A DNA stretch of 47,492 nt from Streptomyces lateritius (GCF_014649715.1 NZ_BMTO01000002.1:294718-342209), one strand, 5' to 3'; positions 1 through 8,862 are shown, counted from the stretch's first letter. Notes: generated by a model from the letters alone, not told the origin. Program-made: numbers and translations.

Positions 1-1949
1 CCGCCGAACGTCTTCACGTTGATCGCCTGGTTCGGCTGGCCCACCGTGCCGGCCTGGACGTCCTGCTCCTTGATGCGGGCGTTGCCGTCCGACGAGCCGT
101 CCACGGTGCCGAGCTGGTAGCCGGCCGCCGCGAGCTGGGCACGGGCCTGGTCCAGGGTCATGCCGAAGAGGCTGGGGACGGGCTGCTGGGTCTGCTGCGG
201 GCCCTTGGAGACCTTCAGCGTGATCTGGACGTCCTTGGGCTGGTCGGTGCCGCCGTTCGGGTTCATGCCGATGACCGTGTTGGCGGGCTGCTCCGAGTCC
301 ACGTCCTGGCGGGCGACGTTCTCGAAGCCCAGCAGCTTCAGGTCCTGGACGGCCTGGTCGTAGTTCCGGCCGGTGACGTCGGGCAGCTGCGACTTCTCCT
401 TCTTCGCCACCGTGATCGTCACGTCGGAGTTCTGCTCCGCCTTCGAGCCACCGTCCGGGGTCTGTCGCAGGACCGTGCCCGGCTCCTCGTCCGACTCCTC
501 CGACTTCACGACGACCTTGAAGCCCTTGTCCTTGAGCAGCTTCTCGGCGCTCGCCTGGGACATCTCCGTGACCGTCGGGACCTCGATCTGCGGAGCGCCC
601 TCCGACATGACGACCGAGATGGTCTCGTCGACGGTCATCTTCGCCGTGCCGTCCGCCACGGGCGTCTGCCGGCAGATGGTGCCCTTGGGCTGGTCGCAGC
701 GCTCGGCGCCGGACTGCGCCACCTTCACCTGGGCGTTGGCCGCGAGCCCGTTGGCCTCCTCCAGCGTCTTGCCGACCAGCGACGGCACGATCACCTGCTC
801 CGGGCCCTCCTTGCCGTCGAAGAGCGCTTGGCCGATCAGGATCGCGCCGACCAGGACCAGGATGCCCGCCAGGACCAGCAGGATCGTCGAGGTGTTCGAC
901 TTCTTCTTCTGCTGGCGGCGGCGGTCCGGGCGGTCGTCGTAGCCGTAGCCGCCGTCGTCCGGGTTCATCGGCGGAAGCATGGAGGTCTGGCCGGCCGGAT
1001 CGGCCTGGCGCAGCGCCTTCGTCGGCTGGTCGTCCGGCGGGTAGCCGCCGTAACCGCCGCCGTAGCCTCCGTACCCCGCGGCGCCCATCGCCGCCGCGGC
1101 CGCGACCGGCTGCCCGTCGAGGCACGCCTCGATGTCCGCTCGCATCTCGTCCGCGGACTGGTAGCGGTAGTCGGGGTCCTTGACCAGCGCCTTCAGGACG
1201 ATGGCGTCCATCGAGGGCGTGATCTCGGCGTCGAAGTTGCTCGGCGGCTGCGGCTCCTCCCGTACGTGCTGGTACGCGACCGCGACCGGCGAGTCGCCCA
1301 CGAAGGGCGGCCGGACGGTCAGCAGCTCGTAGAGCAGGCAGCCGGTGGAGTACAGGTCGGAGCGGGCGTCGACCTGCTCGCCCTTGGCCTGCTCCGGGGA
1401 GAGGTACTGGGCCGTGCCGATGACCGCCGCGGTCTGTGTCATGGTCATGCCCGCGTCGCCCATGGCGCGCGCGATGCCGAAGTCCATGACCTTGACCTGA
1501 CCGGTACGCGTCAGCATGACGTTCGCCGGCTTGATGTCACGGTGCACGATGCCGGCCCGGTGGGAGTACTCCAGCGCCTGGAGGATGCCCACGGTCATCT
1601 CGAGCGTGCGCTCGGGCAGCAGCTTGCGCCCGGAGTGGAGCAGCTCACGCAGGGTCGAGCCGTCGACGTACTCCATCACGATGTACGGGATGGAGACCCC
1701 GTCGACGTAGTCCTCGCCGGTGTCGTAGACCGCGACGATCGCCGGGTGGTTGAGCGAGGCGGCCGACTGGGCCTCACGGCGGAACCGGGCCTGGAAGGAC
1801 GGGTCGCGGGCGAGGTCGGCCCGCAGCGTCTTCACGGCGACGGTGCGGCCGAGCCGGGTGTCGTGGGCGAGGTAGACCTCCGCCATGCCACCACGGCCGA
1901 GCACCGAGCCCAGCTCGTACCGGCCGCCGAGGCGACGCGGCTCTTCCAT
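1..1949 (-). CDS. pknB: Ser/Thr protein kinase PknB with PASTA repeats (3' end outside window)
   Basis: Membrane Hanks-type kinase that senses muropeptides or lipid II and phosphorylates cell-wall and division proteins. The start is the ATG at 1949 (MEEPRRLGGRYELG). The kinase domain covers about residues 10-275, with a glycine loop at 18-24, catalytic Lys40, HRDIKPAN with Asp138, DFG Asp156, and an activation loop with Thr169, Thr171 and Thr173. A basic stretch and one membrane segment follow at about 345-372. At least four extracytoplasmic PASTA repeats come next, the last still open at the window edge. It is the last gene of the fhaA-fhaB-pstP-rodA-pbpA-pknB operon, 154 bp after pbpA. About 649 codons are visible, so little of the C-terminus should be missing. 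Confidence 0.96.
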   Translation of the reverse strand, partial: MEEPRRLGGRYELGSVLGRGGMAEVYLAHDTRLGRTVAVKTLRADLARDPSFQARFRREAQSAASLNHPAIVAVYDTGEDYVDGVSIPYIVMEYVDGSTLRELLHSGRKLLPERTLEMTVGILQALEYSHRAGIVHRDIKPANVMLTRTGQVKVMDFGIARAMGDAGMTMTQTAAVIGTAQYLSPEQAKGEQVDARSDLYSTGCLLYELLTVRPPFVGDSPVAVAYQHVREEPQPPSNFDAEITPSMDAIVLKALVKDPDYRYQSADEMRADIEACLDGQPVAAAAAMGAAGYGGYGGGYGGYPPDDQPTKALRQADPAGQTSMLPPMNPDDGGYGYDDRPDRRRQQKKKSNTSTILLVLAGILVLVGAILIGQALFDGKEGPEQVIVPSLVGKTLEEANGLAANAQVKVAQSGAERCDQPKGTICRQTPVADGTAKMTVDETISVVMSEGAPQIEVPTVTEMSQASAEKLLKDKGFKVVVKSEESDEEPGTVLRQTPDGGSKAEQNSDVTITVAKKEKSQLPDVTGRNYDQAVQDLKLLGFENVARQDVDSEQPANTVIGMNPNGGTDQPKDVQITLKVSKGPQQTQQPVPSLFGMTLDQARAQLAAAGYQLGTVDGSSDGNARIKEQDVQAGTVGQPNQAINVKTFG

Positions 1950-2103
1950 AGCTAATCCAGCCCTCTCCGTCTGTCCCGACCGCACCGATGTGGTGGTCCG
2001 GCGGTGTGCTGTTCGCGCATACGCTACCGGCCCCGGGAAGGCGTTCCGCCCGCGACCGGCACCTGATACCTGACCGGTACCTGGCCGGTGCCCGGCCGCA
2101 GGG

Positions 2104-3570
2104 TCAGCTCCTGTTCTTCAGGACCGCCTTCATCACGGCCTTCGCGATCGGGGCCGCCAGACCGCCACCGCTGATGTCCTCACGGCTGGTGCCCGCGGAA
2201 TCCTCGACGATGACAGCGACGGCGACCGGGGAGCCCTGGTCGGTCTTGGCGTAGGAGATGAACCAGGCGTAGGGGCGCTTGGCGTTCTTCTCGCCGTGCT
2301 GCGCCGTACCGGTCTTGCCGCCGACCTTCACGCCGTCCGTGTTCAGGTCGGCCTTGCCGCCGGTGCCGTTCTCGACGACGTTCTCCATCATCGTCTGGAT
2401 CAGCTGGGCGTTCCGCTGCGACAGCGGGCGGCTCATCTCCTCCGGCTCGTTCTGCTTGATCACGTCGAGGTTCGGAGCCACGAGCTTGTCGATCATGTAC
2501 GGCTTCATCAGCTTGCCGTCGTTGGCGATCGCCGCCGTGACCATGGCCATCTGGAGCGGAGTCGTCGCCGTGTTGAACTGGCCGATCGAGGAGAGCGCGT
2601 TGCCGCCGCGGTCCATCTTCTTGTCGTAGACGGAGGCGGCCGAACGGACCGGGGTGAACTGCTCGGCGTTGAATCCGAACTTCTCGGCGGTCTCGGCCAT
2701 GGCGTCCCGGCCGACCTGGTCGCCGAGCTTGGCGAAGACCGAGTTGCAGGAGATGCGGAGTGCCTCGTTCAGGCTGGCGTTCTGGCAGCCGCTGGCGTGG
2801 TTCTTCATGGGCACGGTGGACAGCGGGATCTTGTACGGCTCGGGGGTGTCGGTGGCCGCGTCGATGTCCGTGACCTTGCCGTGCTCCAGCGCAGCGGCGG
2901 CCGTGACGACCTTGAAGACCGAGCCGGGCGGGTAGATCTCGCGCAGCGCGCGGTTCTGCTTCGGCTTATTCTTGTCCTCCTCCAGCGCCACCCAGGCCTT
3001 CTCGTCCTTGGAGGAGTAGCCGGCGAAGGAGGACGGGTCGTAGGACGGGGTGGAGGCGAGTGCGAGGATCTTGCCCGTCCTGGGCTCTATGGCGACGACA
3101 GCACCCGTCTTGCTGCCGAGCCCCTTGAACGCGGCCTTCTGGGCGGCGCTGCTCAACGTCGTGACGACGTTGCCACCCTTCTTCTTGTCGCCGGTGAACA
3201 TCGCCAGCGTCCGGTCGAAGAACAGCCGGTCGTCGTTGCCGGTGAGGATGCCGTCCTCGATCTTCTCGATCTGGTTGGCGTCGTAGGCCTGCGAGGCGTA
3301 CCCGGTCACCGGCGCCCACATGGGACCGTCAGTGTAGGTCCGCTTGAACCGGTAGTACGGGTCCTGGGAGTCGACCGACCCGGTGATCGGCTTGCCGTCC
3401 ACGATGATGTTGCCGCGCTCATTGGCGTACCGCTCGATCGTGACCCGCTTGTTCCGCGGGTGAGAGTTCAGCTCGTCGGCGCGGACGTACTGGATCCAGT
3501 TGTCCCGGATCAGCAGGGCGAGGACCAGCAGGCCGCAGAAGATCGCGACCCGGCGCAGGGGCTTGTTCAC
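2104..3570 (-). CDS. pbpA: Class B penicillin-binding protein (peptidoglycan transpeptidase) PbpA
   Basis: A 488-residue D,D-transpeptidase that cross-links peptidoglycan on the outer face of the membrane, normally paired with the SEDS polymerase encoded just upstream. There is an N-terminal signal anchor at about residues 7-24, a dimerization/pedestal region, then the transpeptidase domain. All three active-site motifs are visible: SxxK (Ser217-Lys220, SVFK), SxN (Ser274-Asn276, SCN) and KTG (Lys419-Gly421). I chose the GTG at 3570 because it overlaps the rodA stop as GTGA, the usual coupling here; the frame stays open further upstream but only as an overlap with rodA. Length and motifs fit the actinobacterial PbpA family. 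Confidence 0.96.
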   Translation of the reverse strand: MNKPLRRVAIFCGLLVLALLIRDNWIQYVRADELNSHPRNKRVTIERYANERGNIIVDGKPITGSVDSQDPYYRFKRTYTDGPMWAPVTGYASQAYDANQIEKIEDGILTGNDDRLFFDRTLAMFTGDKKKGGNVVTTLSSAAQKAAFKGLGSKTGAVVAIEPRTGKILALASTPSYDPSSFAGYSSKDEKAWVALEEDKNKPKQNRALREIYPPGSVFKVVTAAAALEHGKVTDIDAATDTPEPYKIPLSTVPMKNHASGCQNASLNEALRISCNSVFAKLGDQVGRDAMAETAEKFGFNAEQFTPVRSAASVYDKKMDRGGNALSSIGQFNTATTPLQMAMVTAAIANDGKLMKPYMIDKLVAPNLDVIKQNEPEEMSRPLSQRNAQLIQTMMENVVENGTGGKADLNTDGVKVGGKTGTAQHGEKNAKRPYAWFISYAKTDQGSPVAVAVIVEDSAGTSREDISGGGLAAPIAKAVMKAVLKNRS

Positions 3571-5009
3571 GGACGGACCACCTGGGTCATCTCGGCATCG
3601 GGGGACGGGGCGGGGGCTGGCGCCGGGCGGCGCGCGGTGTCGCTGATCCGGATCAGGATGCCGATCAGGGCCCAGTTGGCGATCACCGAGGAACCGCCGT
3701 ACGCGAGAAACGGCATCGTCATACCGGTCAGCGGGATGAGCCCCATCACACCGCCGGCCACGACGAAGATCTGCAGCGCGAAGGCGCCGGACAGGCCCAT
3801 CGCGAGCAGCTTGCCGAAGGGGTCGCGGGCGGCTAGGGCGGTGCGGACACCCCGTTCGATGATCAGCCCGTAGAGGAGCAGGAAGACCATCACACCGGTC
3901 AGGCCAAGCTCCTCGCCGACGGTGGCGAAGATGAAGTCGGAGTTGGCGGCGAACTGGATCAGGTCGGAGTTGCCCTGACCGAGGCCGGTGCCGAGGATGC
4001 CGCCGGAGCCGAAGGACATCAGCACCTGGGTCATCTGGTCGCAGGCATACGCCATGTTGCTGCCTTCGGGCGCCGTCTTCAGGCACTCGAACGGGTCGAG
4101 CCAGGCTGCCACACGGGACTGGACGTGGCTGGCGAAGGTACTGACGAAGACCGCGCCGCCCGTGGCCATCAGCAGACCCATGACGATCCAGCTGGTCCGC
4201 TCAGTCGCCACGTACAGCATGATCACGAACATGCCGAAGAACAGGAGGGAGGTACCGAGGTCGTTCTCGAAGACCAGGATGAGGAGGCTGACCGCCCAGA
4301 TCGTCAGGATCGGGCCGAGGTCGCGGCCGCGCGGCAGGTAGAGCCCCATGAAGCGGCGGCTGGCCAGGGCCAGGGCGTCCCGCTTCACCATCAGGTAGCC
4401 GGAGAAGAACACCGCCAGGACCAGCTTGGCGAATTCACCGGGCTGGATGGAGAAGCCGCCGACCCTGATCCAGATCTTGGCGCCGAAGCTGTCCGTGCCG
4501 AGGCCCGGGACAAGCGGCAGCAGCAGCAGGATGAGCGCCGCCACCATGGAGATGTACGTGTAGCGCTGCAGGACACGATGGTCCTTCAGAATCAGCAGCA
4601 CGCCGACGAACATGGCGATGCCGATCGCGGAGTACATCATCTGGTTGGGCGCGGAGGCGCTGAAGGCGCCGTACTGGCGCTTCGCCAGGGCGATCAGCCG
4701 CGGGGACTGGTCGAGCCGCCAGATCAGCACCAGGCCCATGCCGTTGAGCAGCGTGGCCAGGGGCAGCAGCAGCGGGTCCGCGTACGGCGCGAACCTGCGC
4801 ACCACGAGATGCGCGACGCCTGCGAGCAGGCCGAGGCCGAGCCCGTAGCCGAGCATGCCGGACGGCACTTCGCCGTCCAGCGCCAGCCCGACGTTGAGGT
4901 ACGCGAACACCGGGATGACGACGGCGAACGCGAGCAGCGCCAGCTCGGTGTTGCGGCGGCTCGGCGCTTCGATCGCGCCGATGGTGGTCGTGTTGGTGAC
5001 AACGCTCAT
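3567..5009 (-). CDS. rodA: SEDS-family peptidoglycan glycosyltransferase, FtsW/RodA/SpoVE type
   Basis: A 480-residue polytopic membrane protein of the SEDS family, which polymerizes lipid II into glycan strands together with a class B penicillin-binding protein. About ten to twelve hydrophobic segments are visible. Family signatures include the IQPGEFAKL segment near the middle and the C-terminal GMTMPFLAYGGSS block. The pbpA start overlaps its stop, as expected for a cognate polymerase-transpeptidase pair. The C-terminus carries a short Pro/Ala-rich cytoplasmic tail. Sequence alone does not separate RodA from FtsW; position in the pknB operon favours the RodA-like paralogue used in growth or sporulation wall synthesis. 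Confidence 0.93.
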   Translation of the reverse strand: MSVVTNTTTIGAIEAPSRRNTELALLAFAVVIPVFAYLNVGLALDGEVPSGMLGYGLGLGLLAGVAHLVVRRFAPYADPLLLPLATLLNGMGLVLIWRLDQSPRLIALAKRQYGAFSASAPNQMMYSAIGIAMFVGVLLILKDHRVLQRYTYISMVAALILLLLPLVPGLGTDSFGAKIWIRVGGFSIQPGEFAKLVLAVFFSGYLMVKRDALALASRRFMGLYLPRGRDLGPILTIWAVSLLILVFENDLGTSLLFFGMFVIMLYVATERTSWIVMGLLMATGGAVFVSTFASHVQSRVAAWLDPFECLKTAPEGSNMAYACDQMTQVLMSFGSGGILGTGLGQGNSDLIQFAANSDFIFATVGEELGLTGVMVFLLLYGLIIERGVRTALAARDPFGKLLAMGLSGAFALQIFVVAGGVMGLIPLTGMTMPFLAYGGSSVIANWALIGILIRISDTARRPAPAPAPSPDAEMTQVVRP

Positions 5010-5035
5010 GGTGGTGAAAGGCCCCCTACGGGTGC

Positions 5036-6535
5036 TTACTGCTTGCCGCAGTTCGAGGCCAGCTTCTGCTCGTCCTCCGTGAGGGTGGGGCCCGGGGAGG
5101 GAGCGGCTGTGGTGGGCTTGGAATCTGGCGGGGTCGCGCCGTCGGCCGGCGGCTTGCTCGCCTGGTCGGCGGCCTTGTCGGCCGCCTCACGACGCTGCTC
5201 GGCCTTCTTGCAGGCCGAAGCCTGCGCGGACAGCTCCGCGATCTTCGTCTGCGCTTTGCCGAGGCTGCCGCCGGCGATCGTGTCCTCGACCTGCTTGCGC
5301 TGGTACTGCGGGAGGTACTTGAGTTCGATCTCGGGGTGGTCCTTCTCGACCTCCGAGAGCGAGACCCAGGCCAGGTCCTGGCTGATGCCCCGGTACAGCG
5401 CCACATGCTGCTCGTTGGAACCGACGTAGTACTGGGTCTGCGTCCAGCGGTAGCCGCCGTACAGTCCGCCGCCGAGCACGGCGAGCGCGAGGAGCAGGAA
5501 GAAGCCGCGCTTGAACCACTTCCACCCGGTGCGCGGCTTCTCGTACTTCTCGTACTTGTCGAAGTCCTCGTCGTTGTACGTGCCGAACGAGCCCTGCGGC
5601 GGCATGGAGCCGTAGCCGTGGTCGTCGCCGCTGCCGGGCGGGCCGAAGCCGCCCGCCGGGGGCTGCTGGTGCGGCGCGGGGCGGCCGAGACCGGAGGCCC
5701 GGCCGGCCGGGGTCTGCATCGCCCCGCCGTCCGCCTGCGGCACCTGGTTCTCGGCGACCGCGCCGACGATGACCGGGGTGTCGCTGAGCTGCCCGGCGAG
5801 GGTGTCGCCGCCGTCGACGTCGAGGACATCGGCGACGATCACCGTGATGTTGTCGGGGCCGCCGCCGCGCAACGCGAGCTGGATCAGCTCCTGCACGGTC
5901 TCCTGCGGACCCTGGTAGCTGGCGAGGGTGTCCTCCATCGTCTGGTGGGAGACGACTCCGGACAGCCCGTCGGAGCAGATCAGATACCGGTCGCCGGCCC
6001 GGACCTCACGGATCGACAGGTCCGGCTCCACGTGGTCGCCACTGCCCAGCGCCCGCATGAGGAGCGAGCGCTGTGGGTGGGTGGTGGCCTCTTCCTCGGT
6101 GATCCGGCCCTCGTCGACGAGCCGCTGCACCCAGGTGTGGTCCTGCGTGATCTGCGTCAGCACACCGTCGCGCAGCAGGTACGCGCGCGAGTCGCCGACG
6201 TGCACCAGGCCGAGGCGCTGGCCCGTCCACAGCAGGGCGGTGAGCGTGGTGCCCATGCCCTCCAGCTGCGGGTCCTCCTCGACCATCATCCGCAGCTGCT
6301 CGTTGGCGCGCTGCACCGCGGCACCGAGCGAGGTGAGGATGTCCGAACTGGGGACGTCGTCGTCGAGGGTGACGAGGGTGGAGATCACCTCCGAGGAGGC
6401 GACCTCGCCGGCGGCCTGGCCGCCCATGCCGTCCGCGATGGCGAGCAGACGGGGGCCGGCGTAGCCGGAGTCCTCGTTGCCCTCGCGGATCATGCCCTTG
6501 TGCGACCCGGCGGCGAAGCGCAGAGAGAGACTCAT
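5036..6535 (-). CDS. pstP: PP2C-family Ser/Thr protein phosphatase PstP
   Basis: Metal-dependent phosphatase that reverses phosphorylation by the kinases of this operon. 499 residues. The catalytic domain spans about 1-240, with metal-binding motifs NED (20-22), DGMGG (35-39), GDSR (114-117), SDGLSG (188-193) and GGPDNIT (225-231). A Pro/Gly/Gln-rich linker follows, then one membrane segment at 343-361 and an extracytoplasmic tail rich in Ala, Lys and Thr. The start at 6535 is supported by GGGGAGG five bases upstream and by the conserved MSLSLRFAAGSHKG opening; an in-frame upstream ATG would add 20 unlikely residues. It ends 26 bp before rodA. Confidence 0.96.
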   Translation of the reverse strand: MSLSLRFAAGSHKGMIREGNEDSGYAGPRLLAIADGMGGQAAGEVASSEVISTLVTLDDDVPSSDILTSLGAAVQRANEQLRMMVEEDPQLEGMGTTLTALLWTGQRLGLVHVGDSRAYLLRDGVLTQITQDHTWVQRLVDEGRITEEEATTHPQRSLLMRALGSGDHVEPDLSIREVRAGDRYLICSDGLSGVVSHQTMEDTLASYQGPQETVQELIQLALRGGGPDNITVIVADVLDVDGGDTLAGQLSDTPVIVGAVAENQVPQADGGAMQTPAGRASGLGRPAPHQQPPAGGFGPPGSGDDHGYGSMPPQGSFGTYNDEDFDKYEKYEKPRTGWKWFKRGFFLLLALAVLGGGLYGGYRWTQTQYYVGSNEQHVALYRGISQDLAWVSLSEVEKDHPEIELKYLPQYQRKQVEDTIAGGSLGKAQTKIAELSAQASACKKAEQRREAADKAADQASKPPADGATPPDSKPTTAAPSPGPTLTEDEQKLASNCGKQ

Positions 6536-6696
6536 GCGCACCTCCCCTGTCGACGCCGCCTCGGGGTACAGCCGGTCTCGAGCCACACTGCCCACCCTCC
6601 GGTCGGGAGCCCGTGCCGGTCCGCGGCCCGGACCTGTCGGTCCGTCGCACGGCTCGTCGTGGGGACCGCCTCGGCCCGCTCGCTCCGCTCGCTCAT
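6532..6696 (-). CDS. Possible 54-residue leader ORF coupled to pstP
   Basis: Between fhaB and pstP an ATG at 6696 opens a 54-residue frame (MSERSERAEAVPTTS...) whose TGA overlaps the pstP ATG as ATGA, the same coupling arrangement seen elsewhere in this operon. The first codons come from two copies of the 9-mer CGCTCGCTC (6677-6694). There is no clear Shine-Dalgarno sequence and the composition (Arg/Thr-rich) does not resemble a known domain. It could be a translated leader or just a chance open frame in GC-rich DNA. Confidence 0.2.
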   Translation of the reverse strand: MSERSERAEAVPTTSRATDRQVRAADRHGLPTGGWAVWLETGCTPRRRRQGRCA

Positions 6697-6703
6697 TGTC
6701 GTA

Positions 6704-7225
6704 CTACTTCCGCAGCTCGATGACGGTCTTGCCGATGCGGATCGGCGCGCCCAGCGGAATCGGTGTGGCGGTGGTGAGACGGGTCCGGTCGAGATACGTG
6801 CCGTTGGTGGACCCGAGATCCTCGACGATCCACTGGCCGTCCCGGTCCGGGTAGATCCTGGCATGCCTGCTGGAGGCGTAGTCGTCGTCCAGCACGATCG
6901 TCGAGTCGTGGGCCCGGCCCAGCGTGATGGTCTGCCCCTGGAGGGCGACCGTCGTGCCGGTGAGGGTGCCCTCGGACACGACCAGCTTGGTCGGGGCGCC
7001 GCGGCGCTGCCGTCCGCCGCCCGCGCTCTGCTGGCCACGCTGGGGTGGCGGCGAGGCCGCCTGCCGCGCGTTCTGCTGCGGCCGGGCGTCCTGGCGGCGC
7101 GAACCGCGCTGCGTGACACGCGTGCCGAACAGGTCGCTGCGAATGACCTGGACGGCCACGATCACGAACAGCCACAGAACGGCCAGGAAACCCAGCCGCA
7201 TGACCGTCAGGGTCAGCTCTGACAT
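6704..7225 (-). CDS. fhaB: Membrane-anchored FHA-domain protein FhaB
   Basis: A 173-residue phosphothreonine-binding adaptor that recruits phosphorylated partners of the operon kinases. The N-terminus (MSELTLTVMRLGFLAVLWLF) forms one membrane segment at about residues 8-28. A Gln/Arg/Ala-rich linker follows, then a C-terminal FHA domain at about 90-170 with the conserved GR, SxRHA (SSRHA) and LGSTNGT motifs. It starts 10 bp after the fhaA stop. Its size and layout match the small membrane FHA protein of actinobacterial pknB operons. Confidence 0.95.
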   Translation of the reverse strand: MSELTLTVMRLGFLAVLWLFVIVAVQVIRSDLFGTRVTQRGSRRQDARPQQNARQAASPPPQRGQQSAGGGRQRRGAPTKLVVSEGTLTGTTVALQGQTITLGRAHDSTIVLDDDYASSRHARIYPDRDGQWIVEDLGSTNGTYLDRTRLTTATPIPLGAPIRIGKTVIELRK

Positions 7226-7235
7226 TGCCCCCGCT

Positions 7236-8090
7236 TCACCCTTCGGCTTGCCGGTAAACGATGGTGGTGCTGCCCACGACGATCCGCGAGCCGTCGCGGA
7301 GCGTAGCGCGGGTGGTGTGCTGCCCGTCCACCACGATGCCGTTGGTGGACCCGAGATCCTGGATCGTCGAGGGCGTTCCGGTCCGGATCTCGCAGTGCCG
7401 GCGGGAGACGCCGGGATCGTCGATCCTCACGTCCGCGTCGGTGCTGCGGCCAAGGACCAGGGTCGGGCGAGAGATCTGATGGCGGGTGCCGTTGATCTCG
7501 ATCCACCGGCGCACCTGGGCGCCGGAGGAGGGCATGGGGCCGGGACCGCCGGCCGCGGGACGGCCGCCGACGGGCGGCTGGCCGGGCCGCTGCATGCCGG
7601 CCGCGCCCGGCGGCGGGGCCGCGGGCATCGGCGGCGCACCGGCCGGAGGATAGCCGTATCCACCCGGTGCGCGGCCCTGCTGGGGGCCGGCGACCGGAGC
7701 CTGCTGCTGTGACGAACTCGACGCGAGCGTGCGACTGCGCACCCGGTACAGACCGGTGTCGAGGTCGTCGGCCTTCTCCAGGTGGACCTTGATGGGGCCC
7801 ATGAAGGTGTAGCGCTGCTGCTTGGCGTAGTCCCGGACGAGACCGGACAGTTCGTCGCCGAGCTGTCCCGAGTACGGGCTGAGACGCTCGTAGTCGGGGG
7901 TGCTCAGCTCCACGATGAAGTCGTTGGGGACGACGGTCCGCTCGCGGTTCCAGATCGTCGCGTTGTTGTCGCACTCGCGCTGCAGCGCGCCGGCGATCTC
8001 GACGGGCTGGACCTCGGACTTGAAGACCTTGGCGAAGGTGCCGTTGACCAGACCTTCGAGCCGCTGCTCGAAACGCTTCAGGACTCCCAT
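7236..8090 (-). CDS. fhaA: FHA-domain protein FhaA with N-terminal DUF3662
   Basis: A 284-residue cytosolic adaptor at the head of the operon. Residues 1-115 form the DUF3662 domain (MGVLKRFEQRLEGLVNGTFAKVF). A Gln/Pro/Gly-rich linker covers about 120-190. The C-terminal FHA domain (about 195-280) has LGRS, SRRHC and LGSTNG. In mycobacteria FhaA binds phosphorylated MviN/MurJ and other PknB substrates; a similar role in wall synthesis is inferred. The ATG at 8090 is preceded by a strong GGAGGAGG. The protein is much shorter than mycobacterial FhaA, as expected from a shorter linker. Confidence 0.95.
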   Translation of the reverse strand: MGVLKRFEQRLEGLVNGTFAKVFKSEVQPVEIAGALQRECDNNATIWNRERTVVPNDFIVELSTPDYERLSPYSGQLGDELSGLVRDYAKQQRYTFMGPIKVHLEKADDLDTGLYRVRSRTLASSSSQQQAPVAGPQQGRAPGGYGYPPAGAPPMPAAPPPGAAGMQRPGQPPVGGRPAAGGPGPMPSSGAQVRRWIEINGTRHQISRPTLVLGRSTDADVRIDDPGVSRRHCEIRTGTPSTIQDLGSTNGIVVDGQHTTRATLRDGSRIVVGSTTIVYRQAEG

Positions 8091-8530
8091 GGGGCACCTC
8101 CTCCGTCGTTGTCGTCCTGGTACTGCTTACTGATCGTATCCACGCGTCGGGAAATCGGCTGGTTCCCCTTCTCTGCCCTGTGGACGAGTGTCACCTCTCA
8201 CAGACCTTTCCCCACGGATCGTAGAGGCGGCCTGTGGACAGTGTCCCGCACCCGGGGGCCAAGCAGGGGGAGCGGGGCGGGGCTGTGACCGTCCGGCTCG
8301 TCCGGCGGGGCTCGTCGCCCGGTGCCGCCCTCCCGTTGGCCTCCCTCCTCCCTCGTCCCCGCTTCCCGTCTCCCTCCCGCCGACGCCTGGTGTCTCCTCC
8401 TGTCTTCCTCCTTGTTCGCTCGAAGAGGGGGCGAAACAACGGATGTGAATCCACCGTCTGCGACGTGCTAATCTTCAGATGTCGCCAGGCGATCGCACCG
8501 AAAGGTGAGGGAGCCCGGAGCACACCCAAT
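8091..8530. other. Intergenic region between fhaA and tRNA-Leu
   Basis: This 440-bp gap must hold the promoter of the fhaA-pknB operon (minus) and that of tRNA-Leu (plus). No convincing protein-coding frame was seen. It contains two DnaA-box-like 9-mers with one mismatch each, TGTGGACGA (8179-8187) and TGTGGACAG (8233-8241). A TAATCT at 8469-8474 could be a -10 for the tRNA, but no good -35 was found. Confidence 0.5.
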
Positions 8531-8617
8531 GCGCGGGTGGCGGAATAGGCAGACGCGCTGGATTCAGGTTCCAGTGCCCGAAAGGGCGTGGGGGTTCAAC
8601 TCCCCCCTCGCGCACCA
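8531..8617 (+). tRNA. tRNA-Leu (anticodon CAG)
   Basis: An 87-nt class II tRNA with encoded CCA end. The acceptor stem GCGCGGG (8531-8537) pairs with CTCGCGC with one G-T wobble. The anticodon stem is CTGGA/TCCAG around the loop TTCAGGT, putting anticodon CAG at 8565-8567. A long variable arm (GTGCCCGAAAGGGCGT region) and a T-arm GGGGGTTCAACTCCCCC are visible. It would decode CUG, a major leucine codon in this GC-rich genome. Confidence 0.97.
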
Positions 8618-8620
8618 GAC

Positions 8621-8655
8621 GGAAGCCCCGTAGGTCATCGACCTACGGGGCTTCC
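8621..8655 (+). terminator. Hairpin terminator after tRNA-Leu
   Basis: A perfect 15-bp stem, GGAAGCCCCGTAGGT with ACCTACGGGGCTTCC, closed by the loop CATCG, starts three bases after the tRNA. Only a short T-containing stretch follows, which is normal for Streptomyces terminators. Confidence 0.85.
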
Positions 8656-8665
8656 GCGTTTGACC

Positions 8666-8803
8666 GACGTTGCGAACGTCACATTCGTCACGGCGCGGGG
8701 GCCGCGCGGTCGGACGTTCGGAACGGGGACGGGCATCGGCGGGGTGGGACGTTCGGAGCAGGGACGGGCGTCGGCGCGGTCGGACGTTCGTCGACGTTCG
8801 TCG
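8666..8803. repeat. Direct 35-bp repeats and palindromes upstream of the sensor kinase
   Basis: GGACGTTCG recurs at 8712-8720, 8747-8755 and 8782-8790, exactly 35 bp apart. The first two full 35-bp units (8712-8746, 8747-8781) agree at 30 of 35 positions. They are flanked by two palindromes, GACGTT-GCG-AACGTC (8666-8680) and CGACGTTCGTCG (8792-8803). The block ends about 60 bp before the kinase start and may be a regulator-binding array. Confidence 0.6.
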
Positions 8804-8862
8804 CGGAAGAGCGCGACGAAAGAGGGCCGCGGGCGGCGCGGCGCGCTGCCTATCGTGCGGGT

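Noticed and set aside
828..1955. Long plus-strand open frame opposite pknB
   Set aside because: Arg/Val-rich translation without domains; it is the antisense shadow of a clear kinase gene in GC-rich DNA.
2296..3873. 525-codon plus-strand open frame opposite pbpA
   Set aside because: Composition is Arg/Val/Leu/Gly shadow; pbpA on the other strand has all catalytic motifs.
8444..8474. Promoter for tRNA-Leu with TAATCT as -10
   Set aside because: The best upstream hexamer is a poor -35 at 18-19 bp; too weak to list as a feature.
8531..8660. tRNA-Leu as integration site of a mobile element
   Set aside because: No integrase gene, no repeat of the tRNA 3' end and no change in gene character downstream.
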